NCBI RefSeq assembly: GCF_001625215.2
Contig: NC_030385.2
Coordinates: forward strand, 489,135-553,134
DNA from: Daucus carota subsp. sativus
Taxonomy: Eukaryota; Streptophyta; Magnoliopsida; Apiales; Apiaceae
Direction of reading: 5' to 3'
DNA: 64,000 bases
Under the pieces are notes generated by a model that made no database searches, was not told the origin of the DNA, and saw only the letters and a program-made list of their open reading frames with translations. Below are positions 33,530 to 44,016 of the stretch, piece after piece. Every line of letters begins with the position of its first letter. Position 1 is the first letter of the stretch. The position numbers and the translations under genes were made by a program.

Positions 33530-34510
33530 CTAAGGCAACCAAGCAATATCAACAACCAACCCGGGAAGGATCTACCCGGGTCCATCCATGCAATCATTCA
33601 ACTTGGAAAAATTTCTAAGTATAAAAAGCAAATGAAAGCATACAACCCGGGCATGGCATACCCGGGTCCATCCATACCATCACTAACTTGGAAAAATTTC
33701 TAAGTATAAAAAGCAAATGAAAGCATACAACCCGGGCATGGCATACCCGGGTCCATCCATACCATCACTAACTTGGAAAAATTTCTAAGTATAAAAAGCA
33801 AATGAAAGCATACAACCCGGGCATGGCATACCCGGGTCCATCCATACCATCACTAACTTGAAAAAATTTCTAAGTATAAAAAGCAAATGAAAGCATACAA
33901 CCCGGGCATGGCATGCCTGGGTCCACCCATACCATCACTCGGAAAAAATTTCTAAGCATAAAAGCTAAATAAAGCAATCAACCCGGGAAAGATCTACCCG
34001 GGTCCATCCATCCCATCTACTTAGAAAATTTCTAAGGCAACCAAAAACTCATTTAAGCAATCAACCCGGGTAGATGTTGCCCGGGTCCATCTATTTTTAT
34101 CTACTTAGAAAATTTTCTAAGTGCAAACGTATTTAAGCAATCAACCCGGGTAGATGTTGCCCGGGTCCATCTATTTTTATCTACTTAGAAAAATTTCTAG
34201 GTGCAAACATATTTAAGCAATCAACCCGGGTAGATGTTGCCCGGGTCCATCTATTTTTATCTACTTAGAAAAATTTCTAAGTGCAAACATGTACAAAGCA
34301 ATCAACCCGGACAAACATTAAAATCTCTAAGTACAAGACCATTTCAAGCAATCAACCCGGGTACACTCTACCCCGGGTACAACTACATTGTTTTTGCTTA
34401 GAAAAATTTTCTAAGTACAAAGTATCCTAAAAGCGATCCACCCGGGGTAAAACTGACCCGGGCACACCTGCGTTATAATTACTTAGAAAATTTTCTAAGT
34501 ACAGAAATAT
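33530..34510. repeat. Tandem array of palindrome-bearing units in the Tat element
   Basis: About ten units of roughly 75-110 bp follow gag-pol. Each pairs a CCCGGG-centred palindrome couple (CCCGGGCATGGCATACCCGGG type) with a second palindrome of the type CTTAGAAAAATTTCTAAG. The first subset (about 33640-33960) has near-identical units of about 85 bp; the later subset (34060-34300) has units of about 80 bp with a different CCCGGG spacer. Confidence 0.88.
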
Positions 34511-34718
34511 TGCAAACAGCCAATCTGGAATACACAAAGCATACAAAAGCATTCACAAACAAATATGACAAGAAAATATTTGATAAAAGGCAGCAAAGCA
34601 GGCTTCCACAATCCCGGGTCCACACGGACCTCGGATAAATATTCAAATCCAGCAAAAACTCATCCAGAAATACAAAAGATCATTTCAAACAACATGTTCA
34701 AGATTAAAGAAAAAGTGG

Positions 34719-37248
34719 CTAAGTAGCAGGGTGAAGGTTGTTTGTCTGAAGAGCCACATCGACGGGACCAACCGGATTGGCTGGAGCGATGAAGCTCGGA
34801 GAAGGACCCTCGAAGGGTTCGGGTTCACCCTTACCGGCCGAAACATCATCCTTGGCCTGGATATAAAGGTTGATGAAACTGGTCAGATCTGCCACCGGAT
34901 CCGTTTTGATGTGCCTCTCGGCAACATTCCAGCATCGGACAACCTCCGCAGCTGCAGCATTGGCCAGGGCACCCTTATACTCTTCAGATTCCTTAAAATC
35001 AGCAATCACAACTTCTGGTTCCTTTCGGTCCTCGAGTTGTTTCCTCAGCTTCTCCACATCCCCCTCGAGTTCGGCCACCCTCTTCTCAGAATCACCCGCC
35101 CGGGTCTCAGCATCCTCCAGTTTCCGCTTCCACTCAGCCTCCAGCCGGGATTCGGTTTCCTTCACCCGCTTCTCCAACTCGGACTCCAACTTCTCCTTAG
35201 CCGACCTCTCCAGGGCCAAGTCCGACTCAGCTTTCCGGGCTCTCGCCCCCAAAGTCTCAGCAGTGTTCCTTTCCGACTTTATCAAATTAAAAGCAATGGT
35301 ATTGAACCCGGCTAGACGAGACCCCAGCTGCAAACACCGGATTCGCAGGATCAGAAACATACAGAAGAAAGAGCATACAAAAGACAACACAAAAGTGAAA
35401 ACATACTCACCTGACCCCAAAGACTCCCCAGTTCCTTGAAAGTGCTCACCATCCCGGAATCATCCATTCTAACCCAGTCTTCCTCGGTCGGAATCTCCGA
35501 CATTATCTTGATTATTTCCCGGGCAGAGTACTTCCCGGCCCCAAGGGAAACCCGGGCACCTTCCCCGTCATCATCTTCATCATCAGAATCCGAGTCAGAA
35601 TCCAGCAGAACCCCTTTCCCCCGGCCAACTTTGGGAACTTTAGCGGGGGCCTTCTGCGCCGAGTCCTGCTTCCTCTTCCTCCCCCGGGTCACCAACTCTT
35701 GGCTACCAGGCTCCGCAACCTCTTCAGTCTCTCCCAAGGCAATTTTCTCCATTGCAGCGCTGGACTCACCACCGGTTGCCTCTTGCCTAGAAGACCCGGA
35801 TTCATCATTCTTCCCAGATCCGGTCTTGGGCTTAGGAGTAGGCTTGGGGATCGAATGAATTCCCCCCAGGTTCCTTAGAGCAGCAGCAAAGTGTTCATTA
35901 GCCATACTCTTCCACAGGTTTTTATCAAAATACGGCAAACCTGCAGGCAGACAATGACCGGGTTAGAAGGCGTAGCAGATAAGGTAACACATACACATAA
36001 GAAACAGACGACCCGAGCCACTTAACACTTCCAAAAAGCGAAAAAGGGGCAAATAGAATACAAGTACACAAAGCATATGAAGACGACCCGGGTATAAGAT
36101 TACCCGGGCTACTTAACAATTCTAGGAAACAAACAAGAGGAAAGAAAAACACAAGTATGGAGAGATTTTTAATCCGGATTATACTTACATCCCCATTCAT
36201 GCAGTTTGTCAAATTGCATGAAGGTATCCCGGGTCAACTGCTGCCCAAGACACTCACAAAACTCCCTAAGCTGATCCCGGAACTTCCCGGATGCGCCCGG
36301 AGCATCAAAATTTGTCTTGACTAACTTATCATCCGTGACAAGATAAGGCATGTAGTGGATATCCAAGCCTTTCAACATCAACACTTCACGATTCCAGTTC
36401 TTCAAAGAAGACTGGTGCATCACTGGTTTAAGAAAATCGGGCCCAAAACCGCATTCTTTGGACCGGAAGCGGAGCTCGTACAGTGGTTTCTCCCCGGACT
36501 TCTTGAACTGGAAGAGAATGTGGAAAAGCTTGAATGTAGGTTGATACCCCATCTTGTTACAAGCGCACAAGAACCAGGTCATCAACTTAATCGCGTTCGG
36601 AGTGATCTGCATCGGAGAACATTTATACTCGTACTTGCATAGGTGCCTGAAAAACAAGTGCCACCTCGGGTTCCACCCGGACCTCAAATGCTCCATCCAC
36701 ACCGGGATGAATCCGTCCGCGGGACGATGGAAAATCTTCTCCCCGGACTCAGGGAACCTCCACTCAACCGCATCCGGGAGCTGGAAGGCAACCCGGATCA
36801 ACCGATCCTGAACCTCCCACGGCAACTCCCTAAAAGAACTCTTCACGGCATAAGGAGGCCGGGAAACAGCATACTCCTTAAACCGCTCGTCGAACTCCTC
36901 CTTTTTATAAGGGCCTAAAGGACCATCCGGATGCTTAAACTTATAAAAAGAAGCTATGCCCCGGTAAAATTCCCTCTCATCGGCCAGTGGCGCTTTGGCG
37001 ACGAAATAAGACTTTGTATCCATCCACATACCCTCCGGGGTCATAATCACTTGCTTCCCCTCGGCCTTAGCCACCTTTTGAAGCTCCGACACAACCCCGG
37101 ATACAGCTATCTCCCTCTCGGCCATCTTCTCACGAGCCCGGTCTGCGAGGGACTGTCGCTCGTCGGTCTCACTATCACTAGAATACTGCCCCGGAACACC
37201 AGAAAAAGCTACAATATCTCGCCTGGCCCTCTGTTTGATCCGGACCAT
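34719..37248 (-). other. Antisense gene block of the Tat element (fossil)
   Basis: Three open blocks lie on the strand opposite gag-pol: 37248 to about 36185, about 35940-35415 and about 35333-34719. Their edges carry GTAAGT or GTGAGT donors and CAG acceptors, so a spliced antisense transcript is likely. Such antisense frames are known in Tat-lineage elements. The first block resembles the plant domain annotated as putative gypsy-type transposon protein. The second is acidic and Lys-rich (DSDSDSDDEDDDGEG). The third is a long coiled coil rich in Glu, Lys and Arg. Function is not established. Confidence 0.75.
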
Positions 37249-38561
37249 AGACCTAGAGGAAAAGGAGAATCCGGGTCAATTCAGCATTCAACCAATTTTA
37301 TTTCAAGTTTTACGAAGGTCCGGATCCCGCCCTAAATCTATGTGAGGAACAACAAATTAAAAAGCTACCAGGATACGACTAAGGTTACCCGGGTCCCTCT
37401 CTCTCCCTTCAAGATGAAGGAGGGAAGAAGTTACCCGGGTCCCGAAGTCGCGCAAGGAAGAGGCTACCCGGGTCACAAAGACCTACAATACGCCACAAAA
37501 GGGATAACCCGAGTACTCCCCCCATCCACATAAAAACCGTCACGCCCCCTACTCAACCCAAGTGGCACCTTCAACCCGGGTAAGAAATCCCTACCCGGGC
37601 TCAGTCAAAGCCCCAAGAATTCTAACAGCCACAAACAATTTCTAAATCATTTCAAACCGCAATCACAAATCAAACGACAAACCCTAACCGCTATACGCAT
37701 ATACATACATATATCTCACCAAGAACAATCAATCAAAAGCCCAGAAACTTGAAACCAACACACCCACCCAAAATGCTCAAAATCAACCAAAATCGAACCA
37801 TTCCCCAAAACCTACAAACGGAACACACCGCAAGAACATACACAATTCGTACACAACATACAAAATCATATACGAAACAATCAACAAATCAAAAGCAGGC
37901 ATTTCGAAAGAGAAGCTCATACAGACCGTAATGGTGAGATATGAAAGAAGCGAACAAAAAAAAAATGATGAAAGGGGACTTACCGTGATAACCAACGACG
38001 GAGCAAAAACTGCGATGACAACGACAACGATCTCCGAGACTCCAGTGAAACCTTCCGAGAAAACAAAGAGCAACAGTGAAAGAATGAAGAAGAGAAAACA
38101 AAGGCAAAAGTAAAAAGTGAAAACTGAGAGGGAGGGTGGTACTTATAGTCACATCGCGGTCCAGGTGGCAATTTGTTATTGGCCCCTCAACAATTATTAC
38201 AGCTGTAATAATAACTCCCTCAAAAGGCGCGCCACTCCAATTTTCAAAAAACAAAACGGCTGCAGACCCCTCGAATTCCGAGGGACAACAATCGGTTCGA
38301 CTCCCCTCAAACCCGAGTACAACACCCACCCGGGTCTACCTGGACAGGGGGGCAAAAGCAAAACCCCTACCCGGATCTACCCGGACAGGGGGGCAAGAGC
38401 AAAAACTCCACCCGGGTCTACCCGGACATGAAGGGCAAAGCAAACCCTCTGCCCGGATTCACCCGAGTACAGAAACACGAGCAAACCCCCTTACCCGGAT
38501 ACCCGAACAGAAAAGCAAAAGCGGCGACTCCACTCTACTCCCTCACATAGGAAACCTATAT
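37249..38561. other. Noncoding 3' region of the Tat element
   Basis: Between the antisense block and the polypurine tract there is no supported frame. ACCCGGGT-like palindromes recur (37389-37610 and 38325-38500). The part just right of 37248 should contain the promoter for antisense transcription. Confidence 0.6.
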
Positions 38562-38579
38562 AAGGGAGTGGGGGGCAAA
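38562..38579 (+). promoter_or_regulatory. Polypurine tract of the Tat element
   Basis: The purine-rich run AAGGGAGTGGGGGGCAAA directly precedes the 3' LTR, where plus-strand synthesis is primed in LTR elements. Confidence 0.85.
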
Positions 38580-39290
38580 TGATAGGGTATAACCCGAAGT
38601 CTTGCCTACCCGGGTTCATATATGGGCCCCGGCACCAGCAAGACCGTTGACCACACAAAGCAATCAAGGCAATCCTCGATCTTACCCGGGTACACAACCA
38701 CGACAGGACCTCTTACCCGGGTTCATCGAAACTCACAACTTACCCGGGCACACTTGTACCGGCCGACACTTGCTGCACAAGGCACAGACTGACACGATAA
38801 AGACAAACATAACGGTCAACTACTGGCGATAGAGACAAGCCAGGGAACATTCCAAAATACTACTTCTACGCTGACACCTGGACACGTGTAGGGGATCCAA
38901 CCCCTACACGTGTAGGACCAGGATCCAGGTACGCACCCTTAAACCCTAATCCTTGGCCTATAAATAGACCAAGGATCAAAAGTTTAAGGGTTAACTTAAC
39001 TTCACTCTCCATACTCATTCTCTACACACACTTAAGCACTCAGCATATATTCAAACACTCTCAGCCACCAGCCACCAGCAACCACCACACATACACCTTC
39101 ACCCACCACACATAGATAACACTTTCTCTTATCTTTACCCTTCCGAAACCTACGCTTACTCTCACGCCGGAGGCGCTTTGGGGCCAAACCCCCCCGCCGG
39201 CGTTGTTTTGTAGGCTCCCATCCAGCAGCTACACCACGAAACCACCAGTCACGGCGGAGGAAGGACCGGGATCGGAGATTGGCGTTATCA
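38580..39290 (+). repeat. 3' LTR of the Tat element
   Basis: 711 bp, matching 26488-27198 with one difference that I found (A at the 5' copy, G here, within the CTTGTACC(A/G)GCCGAC stretch). Confidence 0.97.
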
Positions 39291-39295
39291 TGCAA

Positions 39296-39787
39296 CTGAA
39301 ATGATGAAAGAAGAGTGTTGGAATGTCGCTGCAGCCTGAGAGATGTGTCTGTGAGGGTGAATTGGAGTGTAATTGGTTAATTTGGGCATTAGGGTTTATG
39401 TCGGGGAGAGAGAATGGAGCTTCAGAAAATGTATGTTTGACTATATAATTAATGTATGGTGTTTTGAGAAAGTGTGTGTTTAATTTTCTTGAAATAAAAT
39501 GAGGGGAATGTTTTGAGATTTGGTGAAATTTTGTCCAAGTCCGGAGAAGTTCTGAGTTTGTTGAAATATTTGTAATGTGTACAAGGAAAAATGGGCGGGT
39601 GGAAAATGCCGCCTATGTTTTTATTTTTTTGAGATAGGTCATTAGACATCATTTATGAAAAACACCGATGTCCTAGAATCATTAGACATCGGTTAATTTT
39701 TGGACGATGTTAAATGATCTTTTAACATCGGGTGCAACTACAACCGATGTGTATGTACCGATGTCTATTGATAGATTTCTAGTAGTG
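39296..39787. mobile_element. Right end of a CACTA-type element
   Basis: The sequence ends TTTCTAGTAGTG at 39787, the complement of CACTACTAGAAA, a classic CACTA terminus. For about 150 bp before it, CCGATGT/ACATCGG motifs recur in both directions, as in CACTA subterminal repeats. The matching left terminus was not found, and the left limit given here is simply the LTR element's flank. No transposase is visible. Confidence 0.7.
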
Positions 39788-40960
39788 TAAGGAAGTTAAT
39801 GCAGATGCCTTGATTCACATACTAGCTTGCCCCCAAAGCGGGCTTATCTTGGAGGAATATGTTTGGGCAGATGAAGCCTTGGGGCGTGATACCTAAGACC
39901 GTTGTAAGACTTTGCCTGCCATTTAAAGGACGCTCGCCGAGCTAGTGAAGCGATGTAGTGAGTAGGCGTGATTCCTGAGACCCGTTGTAGGGCTTTGTCT
40001 GCCATTTAAAGGACGCTCGCCGAGCTAGTGAAGCGATGTAGTGATGTGGTGAGGAGTCATCATACCTGAGACCCGTTGTAGGGCTTTGTCAGCCATTTAA
40101 AGGACGCTCGCCGAGCTAGTGAAGCGATGTAATGAAGCAGAAAACAGAGCCACTTGGTTCATCGGTTCAACATTTCAGCGCCTCCTTTTCCGATCAGATC
40201 TGAGAATATCATCTCTCTGCTCAAACTTTTCAAGAAGCAACTAATAGGCGTCCTCCTATGAGGCGAAGAGCTTGCTAGCCTTGGAAGTCATGACCAAAAC
40301 TTCGGACGTTGGAAGAGCCGATGAAGTAAGGAGGCAGAGCCGCTGAAGCGAAGAGGCTATTCGACCTTGAAGGTCAAGGACAACTAGAGCCTAAAATACT
40401 TTGGAAGCCGGAGAAATAATGAAGCAGAACTGCTGAAGCGAAGATGCAAGTCGTTGAACCACTTTAGCGCCCTCCAAAGTGTGACGCTTAAAGGACGATC
40501 CAAGAGCTGGATGCTTTAAGAGCTGTATTTTATATTTAAGAACACTTCAAGAGCGTGATGTTTCAAGGGTGTGAACTTCAAGAGCATGACGCTTGATGAA
40601 ATGGGCGCTCGATGAGCAATTAAGAATATTTCAAAAATTGGACGCTCAAAGATCAATTAAGAATGTTTCAAAATTTGGACGCTCCAAGAGCTTTATTTAA
40701 GGGTGCTTCACAAGCAAGACGCCTCACAAGCGGGGCGCCCCACAGAGGGGTGCTTCAAAAATTGGACACTCCAAAAGCTGATGGAGCAAAGAACCGAATT
40801 ATAGAGCCATTTTAGGAATATGCCTTTTACTTTCAAGAATGTTCCAAGATATGATGGAGCAAAGAACCGAATTATGGATCCATTTTGAGGCTTTGCCTTT
40901 TATTTTCAAGGGTGCTCCGAGAGCTGATGGAGCGAAGAGGCGAAATATGTAGTCATTTTG
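39788..40960. repeat. Tandem repeats and an old Gypsy relic
   Basis: Bases 39790-39890 read EVNADALIHILACP, resembling the end of a Gypsy RNase H, so an old fossil fragment. Three tandem units of about 80-90 bp follow (39887-40135) around AAAGGACGCTCGCCGAGCTA. From 40150 to 40960 the DNA is a mesh of short diverged repeats of CAAGAGCTTGACGCT type, plus two longer units (about 40780-40860 and 40855-40945) starting TGATGGAGCAAAGAACCGAA. Confidence 0.65.
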
Positions 40961-41574
40961 TACCTTATTTTATTATAAAAGTATCAATTGAACTACTAAC
41001 CTTATAATTGTACCCAGAAAAAATTCTGACACCTTTGATGTGGCTTACCCTTTTAAATTTTTATATTAATTATATAGTACTTCAATGTCTTAGATCTCAA
41101 ATTGATTTTACTTTTAGATTTTAAATATATTATACCTCATTAATAGAATCTGTAATTTATTGTTGAAAATTATTAGATTATTTCATCTAATATAATATGA
41201 TTTTGAAGAAAACTTATTCTTGATATGTAAATTACAATATCCAAAATCATGATTAGATGAAGATGTGTGTTCCGCGTTATTTTAAATTTTATTTCTTCTT
41301 TCTTGAGCGTAGGTTTGCGTAATAGTTAAGTGATACATGATGGGGCAGATCATCAAACACATTCTTTTTTTAGCATATGTTGCACACACTTTGTATAAAT
41401 AGAAATTGTAACAATGTTTTATGTAAAAACACCCATACCTTATTTTATTATAAAAGCATCGATTGAACTACTGACCTTATAATTTTACCCACAAAAATTT
41501 TGACACCTTTGATGTGGCTTACCCTTTTAATTTTCATATCAATTATATAGTAATTCAATGTGTTAGATCTCAAA
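40961..41574. repeat. Pair of 140-bp direct repeats
   Basis: Bases 40961-41101 and 41437-41574 share about 85-90% of positions by eye, starting TACCTTATTTTATTATAAAA and ending TTAGATCTCAAA. The 335 bp between them is noncoding. They may be the LTRs of a tiny relic or a local duplication. Confidence 0.7.
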
Positions 41575-42666
41575 ATGCTGGAATTTCAAATAGCAAAATG
41601 AGAGTAGATACCCATGAAGTTCATAATAACATGAAATATTCAGTTTAATTAGTTGCGTAATTACTTTTATAGCTTTGTGCAAACTCACATTTTTAAATAT
41701 TTTGATACTCGTATTTCTTAGGGTGAGCAATGTAGCATATCATGATCAATTGTTAGAGATCAAATCAGGTACTCGATATTCTAGATTATGGGAAAACTAT
41801 TTTTTTTAGTCCCGTTTAGTAAGATATTAGTTTCACCATATCGCGTCGGATTATCTGGTTTAGAATTAATAATATTTTATTAGTTTAATTTGTAAATGAT
41901 TAATTAATTTAATTATAGTTTGAATCATTTTATTTAACTTATTTCTCTGCATTATTTTATTTTAACCAAGTAAAATTTATAACTCAATTATTTTTAGTAG
42001 GTCACATGAATGCTTTTTATTATAATTTGGTTGACTTTTGATTAACAACATAGAATTACCCTCAATTCACCTTTATATCACAAGTCATAATATTTCAAAT
42101 TCATATATCATCAAAATTACATCATTTAGATATATTTTCTAACACCAAATTTGATGTCTTTGTCATTATTCTTATATCTGTACTTTTAAAAAAAAAAAAT
42201 TAATATGACATAGTCCATGTTGAAAGTCCATCAGTTTTTCTTTTTAAACATGCTCACTGGAATCTCATTTTTATTTGAATATGAATTATATCTATTTTTA
42301 GATATCTGAATCACGGTTCGAGCCCGATTGTTCAGATGGTTTTAAATTTTAAATTTATTTACGTAAATATACATATATTAATTTATCATTTAACAACATA
42401 TGAGACTTAACTGAAATAATAACCTATCTCAAATAAATAAGACATTGAAAATAATATAAATACAACAGTTTTAATGTATGTGGTTAATGCTTTTGAATAA
42501 AAAATTAATTGATTGTGTGGCTCAAGTGATTTAAGTGGTGTAGGTTTGTTGGAGAGGTCTTGGGTTCAATTCATAAAAATAACATTTTTTTATATATACG
42601 AGGAGGAGTTAGGCTCGGGTTCGGAGTTAGGTAATTTATTTGCTCAGGAGGGAGGTTTGACATGTA
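41575..42666. other. AT-rich spacer
   Basis: No supported gene or intact element found on either strand. Confidence 0.5.
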
Positions 42667-43163
42667 CTAGCCTTTAACCCGTGCAAAGCACGGGCGGGTA
42701 TATATTTCATAATTTATTATTTATAATTTAAATTTTAATATCATTTTATTAATATTTTAATATTAATGAATTAAATTTTAATTAAATTATATTATTCAAC
42801 CGACTGTATTTTCTCCCGATTACTTGATAATGGGCAAACCCTAATATGTGTGTGTGTATCATGATTTTAGTACATTTAATCCGAATTTAGTACACGGAGA
42901 TTTAAAACTAAAAAAAAAATCAGAAAATTCAAATTTTTTCAAATATAGACGATTTGAAAGATTCAGTAATCCAATCAATCGTATTTCAACGTAATTTTGT
43001 AACTTTAATTTTTTTTACAACGGAAACTTTTAAGATTAAAGTTATAAAGAGTTATGTAATGGTTCGTGTTTATACTGAAATAGAACATGTTAAAGTTAAA
43101 AAAGAGTTATGTAAAGGTTCTTGTTAAAAAAGATATTCAAAATTGTATATTTGTAATTTTATT
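42667..43163 (-). mobile_element. Helitron-like 3' tail, copy B (inverted)
   Basis: This is the inverted counterpart of 24888-25380, with CTAG at 42667-42670 and the same CCCGTGC/GCACGGG hairpin beside it. The base outside is A (T on the element's strand). Identity is high with small length differences in poly-A and T runs. A further GCCCGTGCAATAAGCTAG end lies at 43488-43504, perhaps a third, decayed relative. Confidence 0.7.
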
Positions 43164-43670
43164 TATAATATCATTATAATTTTTTTAATGAAATATTATA
43201 TTATAATGTATTGTTAGGAGTGTTTTTAGTATTTGAAACTGTTTAACAATATAAGATTAATAGACTCCACTTTTATAGACTTGTAGACTTTTAGTACCAA
43301 AAGGAGAGTACCAAACCAAAAAATATAACTAAAACTTTTGACTACAAATTATACATATGTTGGCTTATTATAGTATAATATAGATATATAAGTAGATTTA
43401 TTTTACCATATTATTTTAAAATATTTTTTTTACAATAAAATTAGTTAAATTTAAACTACATCCGATAAATAATAAATATTATACCCGCCCGTGCAATAAG
43501 CTAGTTATTATAATAGACGAAACATTGAAAGTTTGATAGGTCGGTACGGTACGTGTTTTTCGGTACGTGAATTTACATAAAATTTACATAATTGTCCTTG
43601 ATTATTTATATACTAAACACATAAAACAATTAAAATTTTCAACGTGGACTGCATTCAGAAACTATGAAGT

Positions 43671-43913
43671 CTCTCCGTCCAAAAATACACATGTCAAATT
43701 TGACTTTTAACTAGTCAAATTGACTCATCTTTGAGTATACATAAACAGTTATTTATTTATTATTTTTAAACATAAAAAGCTATATTTTATAAATTAGATA
43801 TATTTTTTAATGATATTTTTTTATTTTTCTCAATTATATAATACATATAAATTGCAGTTAAATTACAATCTGACTAGTTAAAAGTTATGAAATGTATTTT
43901 GGGACGGAGGGAG
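43671..43913. mobile_element. Stowaway-like MITE, worn left end
   Basis: The left end CTCTCCGTCC and the right end GGGACGGAGGGAG (complement CTCCCTCCGTCCC) bound a 243-bp AT-rich element with paired TTTGACTTTTAACTAGT / ACTAGTTAAAAG arms. TA follows on the right at 43914-43915; the left target base pair is not kept. It lies 100 bp before the RRM gene ATG. Confidence 0.75.
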
Positions 43914-44016
43914 TATCAAAAAATAAAATTGGGCGAGGGAATGATTTACGCACGAAGAAGACAAGACACATAAAGAAGAGGGGGGTTAGGGTTTGATAAG
44001 AAACACAAAAGGAAGA

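Larger units (their letters stand above)
26488..39290 (+). mobile_element. Ty3/Gypsy LTR retrotransposon, Tat lineage, young
   Basis: A 12.8-kb fossil element. Two 711-bp LTRs differ at one base that I could find. The 5-bp target duplication TGCAA lies at 26483-26487 and 39291-39295. Order of parts: LTR, primer-binding site, gag, protease, reverse transcriptase, RNase H, a second archaeal-type RNase H, integrase, a palindrome-rich repeat array, an antisense gene block, polypurine tract, LTR. The second RNase H and long 3' region define the Tat lineage. It looks nearly whole, with about one interruption in gag-pol. The near-identity of the LTRs implies insertion within roughly the last hundred thousand years under usual plant rates. 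Confidence 0.96.

Noticed and set aside
28008-36212. Many frames opposite gag-pol or opposite the antisense block
   Set aside because: They are shadows of the retroelement's coding regions. Only 34719-37248 on the minus strand has domain-like content and splice signals.
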